A DNA stretch of 64,000 bases from Steinernema hermaphroditum. Its lineage: Eukaryota; Nematoda; Chromadorea; Rhabditida; Steinernematidae. The notes beneath the pieces were generated by a model, which did no database searches, was not told the DNA's origin, and saw only the letters and a program-made list of their open reading frames with translations. Both the position numbers and the translations under genes were made by a program. Within the stretch, counting starts at the first letter, position 1. Every line of letters starts with the position of its first letter. Of the stretch, positions 37,713 through 49,467 are shown piece by piece. The stretch is taken from contig CM059621.1 in assembly GCA_030435675.1 (NCBI GenBank), positions 12,276,001 through 12,340,000 of the forward strand. The letters run 5' to 3'.

Positions 37713-38150
37713 GCAGTACTCACGGCAGTACACAATTGCCTCGATTAATCACATTTTCAGCTTAACTACATTTAAACTTTGCGATAAAATTGGTTTACGA
37801 ATCATGCTTTAACAAACTCTAGCGTAAAAACGAGCAATTTGATCATGAACAGATTCACAAACAACGCGAGAAACGCGGCGACGTTCGCGTGCGCTCGCAC
37901 GAAAAAGAGAAAAGAGCGCACGGAAAAGAGAAAAGAACGCACGAGAAATACCAGTGCCGGGTCCCGCACAGATTTCCCCGATGGCGATTACTGTGGTGCT
38001 CTCACTTTATCGCTGTCGTTTACTTCTAGTCGAGAGTTTGAACGCTGTGTCACGAGTCAGTTTTTTTGACTTTTCACTTTCGATATAATCATGTGATTGT
38101 ATGAGAAAAAACCAGCAATTTTTGGAAATAGCCCAAACATGCTAAAACTA

Positions 38151-38389
38151 AAGGCCCATTCATACTCTGCGCGACATAAAGCCCCCTTTTTGGTGTCGCT
38201 TAGCTTGTCTACGTGTGACTATTTACGCAAAACCAAATAAAACTGCACAGTTAACTTAACTGTCGCTAAACTAAACTGTAGCATCATGACTGTGTAGTTT
38301 TATTTGGTTTTACGTAAATAGTCACACGTAGACAAGCTAAGCGACACCAAAAAGTGGGTTTTGTGTCGCGCAGAGTAGAAATGGGCCTT
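38151..38389. mobile_element. Palindromic foldback MITE, copy 2
   Basis: A 239-base palindrome with the same ends (AAGGCCCATT inward, then ACTCTGCGCGACA) and stem as copy 1 at 34.35 kb, but a shorter centre around GTTAACTTAACTGTCGC. It lies 121 bases right of the MULE, mirroring copy 1, which lies 92 bases to its left. Confidence 0.85.
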
Positions 38390-38806
38390 AAGTGTTTTCC
38401 TAAGTGTATAAACTTGTGATCATCATTTTCTACAAAAGTTAGTTATCCAGAAGACTGGAGACAATTAATGAAGACGTTGTTTTGCAGAACTGTCTTCTGT
38501 AAGAACTTATTGGGTGCACATTGTAGGCTCTACCTCCACGGTAGAATACTGGTTACATTTACAGAAAGCATTGCAGTAGAAATGCAGATTTGCTGCATGC
38601 GCGCATAAGAGATGACATGGTCGACAAAACTACGTTGACGTTTATTTTCTCCTCTCAGGTTTTTTTTCTGGTGCATGCAGATACTTCGCACTCCTCTCTC
38701 CTTTTTGTTGTAGTTCGCTTTCGTTCTATTTTGGTTGCGTGCGCGTCGTGAATAACATCGATATTATATACCATATTATCTCGAATTTTAGCCAGAATCA
38801 GCTCAA

Positions 38807-41409
38807 ATGTCTCTTTCTGAGGAAAGTGTGCTGCGCCACGCGATCCCGCTGGTGAATGAAATCCAAGTAAGTGAATTGTCCACTTTGCGCCTTTTTCAAC
38901 TTTTCGAATTTTTTAGGATTTCTTTGCAAGGGCCAGCAAGCCCATCAATTTTGATCTTCCGCAAATCGTCGTCGTTGGCTCCCAGAGCGCCGGAAAGTCG
39001 TCGGTTTTGGAGAACTTCGTCGGCAGGGAGTTCCTCCCTCGTGGTTCCGGAATCGTCACTCGTCGTCCTCTTATTCTGCAGTTGGTTCGCAGCAAGGAAG
39101 GTAACGAACTCAAAAGGCTCCTCACTTCTATCGTGATGCTCATTTAGAAGAATTCGCGGAGTTCATTCACAGACCGGGAGATCGCTTCAAAAATTTCGAT
39201 GACGTTCGCCGTGAAATTGAGGAAGAGACTGAACGATTGACCGGGAAGAACAAAGGCATTTCGGACGTTCCCATCAACCTGAAGGTTTACTCACCATCTG
39301 GTAACGTTAATCTGGTGTACTGACAATATTCTGCCTTTTGTAGTGCTCGACCTGACTCTGGTGGATCTTCCTGGAATGATCAGAATTCCTGTGGGCGATC
39401 AACCCGAGGATATCGAACAGCACACGAAGGACATGATCATGTCGTTCATCGAAAATGAGAATTCTCTTATCCTGGCAGTCACTCCAGCCAACACGGACAT
39501 CGCCACTTCAGACGCTATCAAGTTGGCTCGCAGCGTTGATCCTGACGGTCGTCGCACTATTGGTGTCTTGTCCAAGTTGGATCTCATGGACGAAGGGACC
39601 GATGCGCGGGACATTCTTGAGAACAAAACGCTTCCTTTGAAGCGCGGTAATTTCATAGTTGGCTTGACCACCTTTTTACCCTGCTTTTCTTAGGCTACAT
39701 TGGTGTTGTGAACCGCTCGCAGAAGGACATTGACGGACAGAAAAGTCTCGGTGAGGCGCTGAAGTCGGAACGCAGCTTTTTCAAGAAGCACCACGCCTAC
39801 AGACATATGGCCAATCGTCACGGAACACCCTTCCTGCAGAAGTACCTCAACGAACAGCTTACGCACCACATCAAGATTGTGCTGCCGGTACTCCGTGCCA
39901 ATATCCAGGAGTCGCTTGTTAACTTGGATGCCGAGTTAAAGCGCTTCCACGAGAAACCCGAAAGCGCTGTCAGCTTCAACAAATTGATTTTGTCAATGTC
40001 AGCCAAAGTCAAGGAAGAGTTTGAGAAGACCATGGGTGACGTGTCCACGCGCTTGGGAACCGTTGAAATAAAGAAGCAGTGCATCGGACATATCATCAAG
40101 AACTTGTTCGAGAAAGACTTTCAAAAAGATACGGAACGCAATTCTGAGATAAACGAAGTGGAATTCCGTCGAACAATCCTTACGGCCATTCAAAACACGA
40201 ACGGTCTTCGGTGAGTGCGTCGTGAAAGTCACTACGCATTCATTACTTTTTTTCAGGGCTGGTTTCTTCACTCCAGCGAAAGCTTTTGAAACCGTCATTC
40301 AGTGGCAAGTGGAGCGCCTTGTGGCGCCTTGTCATGACGTGGTCGAGAAGGTCTTCGATGAGTTGAAGGAAACCATCAGAAAGCTCTTTAAAATGGTTAG
40401 TGCTTGACGAGCTCATTGACGCATTTAAACTGCCTCTTATTTAGATGTCACAGTTTCCTGTGATGGAGCGTTTCGCCTCCAAGCGATCACTTGATTTCCT
40501 TGAAGAAAATACGAAGAAAGCAAAGTCGCAGATCGATCTGATCATTGACCTGGAAAAGTCGTACATGGAGACAAAACATAAGAACTTGCAGGGACCGTAA
40601 GTCAAGTGCGCTAACTACCTGGCTATTCGAATGTAAATCCGTTTCAGGGAGTTCAACAAGGACGATGTGCTCCTCGATCAAAATATTGCTTCCCTTGAAA
40701 TGGGTGGTCGTCTGTATCATGATATGCGTGTGATCATCACGCGGAGCGAATGTCAAGTGACTGCCTGGGCGGGATTCAGCGTACAACTTTCCAGCGCGGT
40801 CCTGGGAGCTGTCAAAGGAGTCAATGGATATAAAAGGTTGGAGTTATTTCCCGAAGGACGGTAAGGGATCACAACCACATATACTTCTTTGACGGGCATG
40901 TGTTTAGGCGCACTGTGGGTACGTTGAACAAAATCAAACTCAATTTGTCGGAAGCCGACAGTCGCAAATGGTTTAACGCCTTCGTGAGCGCTGGATTTTA
41001 CTTCCGGGAAGAAGACCCTTGGGTCAAGGTTTCTCGATTTGAGCGAGAGTTGTAATACTTTCCATTCATTTAGAACGATGGTACGATCATTGAAGAGTGC
41101 GTGATGTCCGACAGCTCTGTGGTCTCTCAAGTGGAGCTCGTCCGCCAGATGGTCCGTGAGTACATGGAGATCGTTGTGAAGACGCTGCGTTCTATCGTCC
41201 CGAAGATCGTCGTCGCCATGATCATCGACAAGCAGATCGAGTTCTTCACTACTGAGCTGCCGTCGGAGCTGCTGGCAGAAGGAGAGAAGTTGCACGAAGA
41301 GGACCCTTCTGTGGGGGCAGAGCGCCAGGCGAGCATGGAGCAGATTAAGCTTTGCAAAAACATCATGAAAGTGTTCGAGAAGATCGAAAGCATCCGCTCG
41401 GAATGCTGA
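38807..41409 (+). CDS. Dynamin-family GTPase without proline-rich tail
   Basis: Large GTPase of the dynamin family, expected to polymerise on membrane necks and drive fission. Ten exons (38807-38866, 38917-39100, 39148-39300, 39344-39646, 39694-40210, 40257-40395, 40445-40596, 40648-40860, 40908-41028, 41074-41409) encode 725 aa. P-loop GSQSAGKS at 41-48, switch TRRPLILQL from 68, DLPG at 140-143, SKLD at 209-212 (classical dynamins have TKLD), and middle/stalk to about 500. A PH-position domain at about 503-614 is weakly similar, with only its end resembling PH. A GED-like region runs 615-725 ([12 protein letters not shown]). The protein stops where classical dynamins begin a proline-rich tail, so SH3 partners would be lost. 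The frame is intact, so it looks functional. Likely a diverged paralogue of the conserved dynamin; orthology untested. Confidence 0.92.
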
Positions 41410-41571
41410 AGTTGTTGGTCTGTTGTTATGTTTGCTAGGTTTTATTTCGTATTTCGTATTTGTACGCCAGTAAACTGCCGTTTCAGTTTGTCGCTTCAGA
41501 GTGGTAAGAAAATTCTGTGAAATTTTTTACCGGTCGATCGAATTTACGAATTTATTGCGACATCTAACATA

Positions 41572-42485
41572 TTACATGTTGTCGCACCCCATATTTATCC
41601 AACGTCCTCTGGCTTCTTGACGGTTCCTCCATCTTTTGCTGCCCAGTGTCTTCGTTAAGTCATCGCTCCATCGGGTTCGAGGTCTTCCGAGAGGTCTGTT
41701 CACAGGCGGGCGCCATTCTTCGAGTCGGTTGTACCACTTTTCCGGGCTTCCGTTCGCCATCTTCCAGGCGAAGTTCCACTTTCTTCTTCTTGCAGCTTCG
41801 TCGATGTCCTTCACCTTCGTGACGCCTCTGAGCCACTCATTGGTCCTCTTGTCTATTAGACGGACTCCGGCCATTCGGCGTTCCATCCTTCGGAACCGTA
41901 GAGCATGGCGGGAAGGACGCACTGATCGAAAAGTTTTCGTTTCCATCGCATCAGGACGCTTCTGGAAGTGAGAAAGTCCTTGTACTTCCTGAAAACGTTC
42001 CATCCGCTTTGAATTCTTCTGGTGATCTCCTTGGAGTGGTCTCTTCTCAGCCTGACTTCCTGTCCCAGGTAGACGAAAGCTTCGACTTGCTCGATTTCTT
42101 CTCCGTTCACGAGAATCGACGCTTCTTCTGTTGCCAGGATCTTCGTCTTCTCCCTGTTCATCTTGAGACCGCTTCTTCGGGACACTTCGTCGAGTTCTGT
42201 CACCATCTGTTGCAGCTCTTCTTCCGTGTTGCCGATCAGCGCAATGTCGTCTGCGAAGCGTAGATTCGAGAGCTTCCGGCCGTTGATGTTGATCCCGAAG
42301 TCTTCCCAGTCGAGCTCTCTGAAGATTTCTTCGAGCGTCGCCGTGAAGAGTTTCGGGCTGATGGTATCGCCCTGGCGGACTCCTCGCTGGATCTTGATCG
42401 GCACACGTTCTTCACCAATTTGGACGTAGGACGCGGCTTGAACATAAATCTTCCGCAGCAGGTTGACCGGCCGTGTTTCAAAATG
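41572..42485 (-). mobile_element. RTE-clade LINE fragment, frameshifted
   Basis: Minus-strand C-terminal part of an RTE-type reverse transcriptase. Reading begins around GVRQGDTISPKLF, includes the catalytic FADDIALI and then FVYLGQE. A small deletion and frame change follow YGSEGWN, and the second frame resumes at RRMERRMAGV with GRPRTRWSDD near its end. The N-terminal endonuclease and fingers are absent. It is dead: truncated and frame-broken. Its 5' edge abuts the mariner relic. Confidence 0.85.
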
Positions 42486-42597
42486 TTTTACGTGTCGCCG
42501 GGTTTTTTAGTTATTTTATTCGTTTTTACCAACTCTTTTTACCCCTGATTCACTTTCATTGACACTTTTATTGATTGGTATCTACTGTTATTAAAAA

Positions 42598-43640
42598 AAA
42601 TTGGGCTCCAAAAAACTGCGTTCCGACATCGTCGAACTGCCTTGTGTTGGGACGTCAAACCCTGCCATCTGCAAGGACCTGAAAATGCCTCGGTGTGCCG
42701 TCGAAAGAGTGCGGGATCGATTCCAGGAGTTTGGTGGGATCAAGTACCGTCTCGAAAACGTAAGACCGAAGACCTCGAGAAATCCGGCGGTCCGAAAACT
42801 GGTCCGACAAAAAATCTAGTGGAATCTGGAGCATTCGATGACAAAGGTGGCGAAAGTCCACGGAATCAACCAAGAATCGATACAATCGCTTCCTGGTGAG
42901 AATCTTCAGTCACAAACCTACAAAATAAGCTGTGGATATCTTGTGACCAACCAGAAGAATCCTGAAATATTGGAAAAGTTCAGAAAGCTAAAGGCCGAGG
43001 CACGCAGCTCCGGATTCTCCAATGTGCTCTTTTCAGATGAAGAGATTTTTACGATTTAAGTGATCAAGAAAAGTCATAATCACCACTAACAGATGTAGAA
43101 GGGCTCGCCGTATACGTAGCGCGTAAAAACAAGCCATTACCCTTATTCTGCGATGGTGTAGGGCGAAATCTGCGCAAACCTTGGCAAAACCGGCAAAACT
43201 TCCTGGTTTTCGTCGAAAAAGGTGCGAAAATCGACTGTAAGGTGTACCAAGAAGAGATCCTAGCAAATCATCTGTGCCGTTTATCTGTGCCGAAAAACAT
43301 TTAGTGCACCATGGATGGGTGGTTCAGCATGACTGGGCGGTCGCCTACGGATTGAAAACAACAATGGCCTTCTGCGTGGACCCCATTTGGATTAGTGTGA
43401 ACCAACGAGGGCCAAAGACATTTCACGGTCCAACTCGCCGGATCTGAATCAGACGTACTGCGCAACTTGATACATTCTGGAGAAGAATGCCTGGCGAAGA
43501 CGCCAAGCTACCACAGACTCCCCGAAGAGAACACTCGAGCAAACCTGGGAAGAACTTAGTCTGAAAACCCCTGCGTGCCTTGGCCTAATTTCCAAGAAGC
43601 ATTTTCAGCCCTGTTTCCATGCCAAAGATGATCACTTCGA
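42598..43640 (+). pseudogene. mariner-type transposase relic
   Basis: Degenerate Tc1/mariner transposase with several stops and frame changes. The helix-turn-helix part reads LRSDIVEL, then AICKDLKMPR and NPAVRKLVRQ. The first catalytic box is VLFSDEEIF; a second survives as QHDWAVAYG; the third as SPDLN followed by KNAWRRR. No start codon is seen. The right end may be near 43785, where a CACCCTGTATAAT motif resembles the complement of mariner ends; no matching left end was found. Clearly inactive. Confidence 0.75.
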
Positions 43641-43791
43641 GTGATATGCGGGCTCTTTGTATGTAATTTTGCGTGCTGAATAACATAGTGTAGTTTGTTT
43701 CCCGTATTCTAATTTGGATGCGTTGTGTATTATACAAAGCCTGTTTTTCATTTCACAGAACTTTCTTGTCACCCTGTATAATATTCCAGCT

Positions 43792-44869
43792 TCATTTCGC
43801 ATTCTTTTTCTTCCAGGTTGCAAGTCCAATGCTGGCAACCTTTACAGTGGACGTGCTCCTCAACAACAACCTCCTCACCTGTCCTCGAATTGACCTAAAG
43901 CACTGTGGTAAACATCAATCGTACTTCACCTACGAGTTTATGATGATGGTAACAAAGGCGAAAAAGCCACAATCGCCGATCCAGAGAGAAGTGTATATGA
44001 CTGGCGCCAGGGCAGAATCGGGAAGCAGAGTCATGCCCCAGAATCCGAAAATGACAAGCACAATTTCGTAGACGAAAGTGAGCACCGCTACAGTAAGAAT
44101 GCGGATCTCTGCTTGTCTACAGGTTTTTGACATCTTTACAAAACTTTTCTTCTAAAAAAAGTTCAGTTCTTTTAGCTTGTGTATCACGACATAGAGGCCC
44201 CACTTACCCTGAACAGTATGCCCGCTACAGTACAGTACATCAGCAGAACAAGAGTCAAACAAGAAAAGTCATATATCATCTCGATCTCGGCGAGAACTTT
44301 CGACCCTTCAGTTGACCCATAATACCAGCAGAGCCACTTGTAGTCAGAACAGTGAACAAAGCTGGCAGTTGGTGTAAGTGTCACCACCAGCGTTGCCAAC
44401 CAAATCAGCCAGGCCATGACGAGAAGTATTCTTTTAAGGAGTACTTTCACATTGCGAGGAACGGGGAGAAAGAGAAGAAGTCGATCAACAGCCAAGGTGA
44501 AGTTCAAAAATATGAAGTGAAACCATCCGGCTATAAGGAATCCTCCGGTTACCTAAACAAGGCTTTCACGAAGCACTATCCCCACACATGTACCTTCTCC
44601 AGTGTGTCACTAAACGTCGTTCTCGAAAGCGCCATCACACCTCCCACAAACAAAGAAGTCAGCTGTATCATCGCAACAATGCAGATGTTCTTCATAATCA
44701 TAAACGTTCCATTCGAGTACTCTTTGTGGCGCACAAGGGTCTAAAGTCGATATTCAAGCATAGTTCCTGATAAAACAAGGCACACCAGAAGAAGGGTCAT
44801 GTTTAGTGCAAACATAACAGTCGACAAGACGACATAGATAACTCCACCGGCCATATCTTCGCCATTCAT
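43792..44869 (-). CDS. 7TM chemoreceptor
   Basis: Predicted receptor of 298 aa; exons in transcript order 44869-44786, 44740-44594, 44552-44208, 44151-43934 and 43894-43792. TM1 near residues 8-28, TM2 near 48-70 (MIQLTSLFVGGVMA), TM3 near 80-100 with NFTLAVDRLLLF, outer loop with WLCWYYGST, TM5 near 168-190, TM6 near 208-228 (LVIFGFWGM), TM7 near 243-262 (LWIGDCGFFAFVTIIINS), then the phase-2 intron and a basic tail. The stop codon lies a few bases from the presumed right end of the mariner relic, so the 3' untranslated region may be partly transposon DNA. All junctions GT-AG. Confidence 0.85.
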
Positions 44870-45594
44870 TCCACCTCAAAGTTGTTTTTGCCCCAACCAC
44901 CAGTAGAACGATCAGAAAACACCTGAAAAGGTTGACCTTAACTGGAATACAGACAGGTCTTGAATATGAGTTATTCCGACATCACTAAAGCCTAACATGC
45001 TCGGTGTGACGTGCAGCGATGTCGTCGGTAGTCAGGAAAGCACCTAATCAAAGGAAACAAATAATACATGCAGTTCTGCTTGATGCGTTTAAAGGACGTA
45101 CTACTTTGTGGATACGGTTTATAGTGGTCAGGAAAGCAGTCTAGTATCTGCAATTCTCTTTAACTGGCTCAGCAGTAGGGAGTAGAACACCTTCTCAAAC
45201 ACGATCTCCACGAATTACAAAGAATAAGAAGTTCTGAGTTTCCTAATTAGTGGCTTGGAAAGGAGACTAACAATCAAGTGCTATATCAGAACCCTATATC
45301 AGAAGCAAGATTCACGGAATTCGGAAAAAAACGTCAGTACACAAACTGCGCAATCCTTGCATAATTACTTATAAAATGCAGAAGAAAATTCGCAAAATTA
45401 CAATCTGCATTTCGGAAAGAAATCCCTAAAAACGAGACGACCGCCGTTATCATACTCACAGTTGGTGCCATTTCAATGAAAAAGTTAGCACAGTTTTTTC
45501 AACGGCGAGGAGATAAACTTTCACTTAAGATATCCCCAAAAGTGAATCACATTGCTTATAGCTAGTACTGCAGTTGTAGGTCAAATAACATCGA
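44870..45594. other. Intergenic, nothing recognised
   Basis: Upstream region of the 44 kb receptor. No motif-bearing frame or repeat found. Confidence 0.4.
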
Positions 45595-45765
45595 ATTGTC
45601 TGGAAATATGCTTGGGCTTATTTTCAGACAGTTGACCTTTGAGCCCATGCTAGACAGTTTGCATTTTAAGCCTAAGCCTAAGCTTAGGCTTAAAGTGCAA
45701 AAAAATAAAAAAATAAAAAAAAAAATAAGCCCAAGCATATTTCCAGACAATTCGATGTTATTTGA
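45595..45765. repeat. Telomere-like satellite, short block
   Basis: One to two satellite units (CTTATTTTCAGACAGTTG, CATGCTAGACAG, CCTAAGCCTAAGC with TTAGGC). CAAGCATATTTCCAGACAAT near its right end is the inverse of ATTGTCTGGAAATATGCTTG at its left end, so the block is bounded by an inverted pair around an A-rich tract. Confidence 0.65.
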
Positions 45766-45767
45766 CC

Positions 45768-46292
45768 AGCGATCGGTCGGGTCGTCCACTCGCTCTCTCT
45801 CTCTCTCTCTCTCTCTGAGGCTGTCTGAGCCGAATGAGTTAAGTGAGCGGTCGTTCTCGGCCATCGTTGTTGGCGCAATGATCGCCCCGGCTCCCAGAAG
45901 GCCTGGAACACCAGGGAGCCGTAGTTCCACCGTCTCGCCAAAAAGCCCGTCACAACCTCCCGACTCTCCCTGCGCTGCCAGAGAAGCCGAAGAAGTGCTG
46001 TAACTCCGAAGTCCGCGCCGCCAGCCGAACCCAGCTGAAAAGATGACTCTCCGCTCCGTTGGCTCTGCTCCACCGCTGTTCCACTTCCGGAATCAGCTCT
46101 TCACGACTTCGATGCCCGCGCAAACTAATGGGAACGCTGCATTCTATTCGGATTCGTCTGCTCCACCGAAATCAGAAGAAAATCAGCGACCACAGTGTGA
46201 CTATGTTCTTCTTTGTGCATATATGAGACGTCCTGCACGGCGTAAGCCGTTGATTCCGGAAGATAAATCGTGTAAATCGTGTAAATCGTAGG
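45768..46292 (-). repeat. R1 dispersed repeat, copy 3 (inverted)
   Basis: Reverse-complement copy of the element at 15.15-15.69 kb, very similar over its length, from the CT-dinucleotide run near 45792 to the TGTAAATCGTGTAAATCG end near 46288. It is sandwiched between two blocks of telomere-like satellite. Open frames inside it are repeat-derived. Confidence 0.8.
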
Positions 46293-47240
46293 CTTAAGCT
46301 GTCTAGCATGGGCTCAAAGGTCAACTGTCTGAAAATAAGCCTAAGCCTAAGCTTAGGCTTAGGCTTAAAGTGCAAACTGTCTAGCATGGGCTCAAAGGTC
46401 AACTGTCTGAAAATAAGCCCAAGCCTAAGCTTAGGCTTAGGCTTAAAGTGCAAACTGTCTAGCATGGGCTCAAAGGTCAACTGTCTGAAAATAAGCCCAA
46501 GCCTAAGCTTAGGCTTAGGCTTAAAGTGCAAACTGTCTAGCATGGGCTCAAAGGTCAACTGTCTGAAAATAAGCCTAAGCCTAAGCTTAGGCTTAGGCTT
46601 AAAGTGCAAACTGTCTAGCATGGGCTCAAAGGTCAACTGTCTGAAAATAAGCCCAAGCCTAAGCTTAGGCTTAGGCTTAAAGTGCAAACTGTCTAGCATG
46701 GGCTCAAAGGTCAACTGTCTGAAAATAAGCCCAAGCCTAAGCTTAGGCTTAGGCTTAAAGTGCAAACTGTCTAGCATGGGCTCAAAGGTCAACTGTCTGA
46801 AAATAAGCCCAAGCCTAAGCTTAGGCTTAGGCTTAAAGTGCAAACTGTCTAGCATGGGCTCAAAGGTCAACTGTCTGAAAATAAGCCCAAGCCTAAGCTT
46901 AGGCTTAGGCTTAAAGTGCAAACTGTCTAGCATGGGCTCAAAGGTCAACTGTCTGAAAATAAGCCTAAGCCTAAGCTTAGGCTTAGGCTTAAAGTGCAAA
47001 CTGTCTAGCATGGGCTCAAAGGTCAACTGTCTGAAAATAAGCCCAAGCCTAAGCTTAGGCTTAGGCTTAAAGTGCAAACTGTCTAGCATGGGCTCAAAGG
47101 TCAACTGTCTGAAAATAAGCCCAAGCCTAAGCTTAGGCTTAGGCTTAAAGTGCAAACTGTCTAGCATGGGCTCAAAGGTCAACTTTCTGAAAATGAGCCT
47201 AAGCCTAAGCCCAAGCTTATGCTTTCTCGCATGGGCTCAA
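46293..47240. repeat. 78-bp telomere-like palindromic satellite, about 12 copies
   Basis: A highly regular tandem array with a 78-base unit: CTGTCTAGCATGGGCTCAAA, GGTCAACTGTCTGAAAATAA, then a palindromic core of the form (GCCTAA)2-GC-(TTAGGC)2 and TTAAAGTGCAAA. The unit is 26 codons and free of stops in one frame on each strand, so it shows as open frames of 316 and 336 codons. These are repeat artefacts. Some units have GCCCAAGCC in place of GCCTAAGCC. Low divergence implies recent expansion. Confidence 0.92.
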
Positions 47241-47574
47241 AAGTTTAGAAATCTTTAAAAGTTATTTAAAGTTATAAAAAAGGAAACGGTCGTGACGCGG
47301 TTCGGCTTACGTTCATGATGGGTTGGAGCGGGACGATAAAAGTGCCAATATCGAGGGCCGATCGCGATCGACAGCGTGGTAGATGATATGCAATCCGACA
47401 AAAGTGCAAAAAGGTTAAGAATACAATGATAAAATTTATTCCTGTCGGTCCAAATTGCTTGAAAATACCTCCATTCTCCCATCTCAAGCAATAGAGAGTT
47501 TATTTTGAAAGAAACATTTCACCGAAGTTCGCACATGCTGTTTTCAAACACATGTACTTTGGAACAAAATGTAA
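47241..47574. other. Intergenic, nothing recognised
   Basis: Short gap between the satellite and the next receptor; no feature seen. Confidence 0.4.
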
Positions 47575-48623
47575 TTAGTATCTTCGTAAACTGCTGCTCG
47601 TGACAGTCACCATCATTCGTTTCGGAAACAACAGTCTTTTGACTTTCCCTCGAATTGACCTGAAAGGAATAACTCGTTAATTAACCGAATTTTTCCGTTT
47701 TACGAGTTGACAAGGACGGTGACGACTGCAAAGAAACCGCAGTCGACGATCCACAGAACGGAGAACAGAACCGGAGAGAAGGATGTTTTCGGAAGGTACT
47801 CGATTCCGAAAAATCCCGAAACCACAAGGATGAGTTCGTAGAGGAAGGTGGCTACGGCGATTATAAGAACACGAAGTTCAGCTCGCCAAGAGCTCATAGA
47901 GGTCGTCGTTTTTCTGCTCTAAAATGGATTAGGTTGATTAGCTGAATGTTAAAAGGATCACCTTGAAAAGTATCAAAACGATGAGAAAATAGATTATGAG
48001 GCTCACAAATAAAGTGGCCAAATCATAGTAGAATTCGAATGTTCCAAGCTCCAGAGATTCGTGATTCTCGGCATAGTACCATCCGAGAAACTGGTACTGC
48101 GAGAAGTATATGAAGTTGTAGTTTGGCGTCAGTTCAGTGATGAAGAAGGCCAAACAGAACGTCCAGGCGGCGGCTAGGAAGATTGCGCTTATCCCGTTGC
48201 GCAGTTTGGGAATCAAGGAAAGGAAGATCATGAGCCGGTCGAGGGCAAGTGCCACCGAAAGAGCCAAGTAGAGCAGGAACGTGGAGGACAGGATAGCGCC
48301 ACAGAACTAGAAATCATTGCACACCATGAATGCTAAACTACAGTACCTTCTCGAAGAAAGGATGGAAGGTCGACTCAGAGAGCGTCATGAATCCTCCAAT
48401 GAAGAAGATACTCAGCTGGATCATAGCCGAAACGCACATGTTCTTGATTATTCGATAGGTACACGTTGAGTATTCTTTGTATTTTAGAAGGATCTAAACG
48501 ACCACGTTGTAACGGTTACCGTACTCAGTTTCCTACTTTTAGAAGGACTGCATTGACAACAAACAGTGTAGATGACGAAAAAATGAAGATAAGTCCGGCG
48601 GTGAAGTACGTGACACGATTCAT
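47575..48623 (-). CDS. 7TM chemoreceptor
   Basis: Predicted receptor of 292 aa; exons in transcript order 48623-48537, 48493-48347, 48306-47962, 47918-47704 and 47659-47575. A TTTGCAG acceptor ends one base before the ATG. Motifs: NMCVSAMIQLSIFFIGGFMT in TM2, SVALALDRLMIF after TM3, LTPNYNFIYF and WYYAE in the outer loop, LVVSGFFGIEYL in TM6, LWIVDCGFFAVVTVLVNS in TM7. The tail begins SIRGKVKRLLF as in the 44 kb gene (SIRGQVRRLLL), making these two near neighbours in the tree. All junctions are GT-AG and the frame is intact. Confidence 0.87.
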
Positions 48624-49467
48624 TCTGCAAACCTGAGCATTAATTAGCATTCAAAAGTCAAATTCATAAAGGTTAAGGTGCCCTTCACGACTTCCGTTTC
48701 GACTGCAACGATGTCCTCATTAACATCTCTCGCTAAGAGACAAGATGTAATTGCAGGACACAGCAATGGGCGTTATTTCTAAAGATTAGGATGTGACCGG
48801 TCATTTCGGTAATTAACACTAATTAGTATCACAAAAGCCGTAACCGAGACTGTGATCTAATGGCATCAGGGATCTAAATTCGGCATTGCTATAGACGCGA
48901 TTAATCATCCAGCAACTGCAGGGGTTTGAAATAAGTCCGTTTCGAATGAAGTGGGCAGTCTTCGCGTTCCCAGGAACCTTTCACACAACCTCTTTCAAAT
49001 CTCGACTTCGATGAGAGTTTTTTTTACGAAGTCTCTGTACCGAAGTACCGACGACATCTTCGAATACAAACTTCAGATAAGCGTTTTGATTGCATCATGG
49101 TACAAATGCCTTCAGACAGTATCAATTTCCAGGACAAAGTCTCAGCTGACACACTAATTAGCCAAATAATGATGCCGAACCCAGTAATTCACTGTTAACG
49201 GCTGGGCACGAAGAGTAAACAAACGACCGCACGTATGGAGAATATTAGAGCATTTGCCTGATAAACGAACGAAATACAAATTTTAGTCACGCAACTTATA
49301 GGAATTTATGTCTGAGTGGTAGGGCTACCGAAGAGGCAGAAAATGGTGTGTGGGTCAAATCGTCGTCATTCATGTGAACCAGAATGGACCCGATTTATAC
49401 TGTAGTAAGTACACACAATCATATGGAGTTACCCTCGACAAAAAATAAGCGTTTAATGACAAATATT
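48624..49467. other. Intergenic, nothing recognised
   Basis: No frame with motif or splice support; no repeat identified. Confidence 0.4.

Noticed and set aside
40753..41295. 180-codon minus-strand frame in the dynamin gene
   Set aside because: Antisense shadow of dynamin exons 8-10 and no recognised motif.
46293..47240. A true interstitial telomere or chromosome end
   Set aside because: Only two tandem hexamers occur per unit and they are mixed with a fixed 50-base non-telomeric sequence; this is a satellite that contains telomere-like motifs.
46172..47258. Long open frames of 336 (minus) and 316 (plus) codons
   Set aside because: Both are read-through of the 78-bp satellite, whose period is a multiple of three; the peptides are perfectly periodic and occur on both strands.
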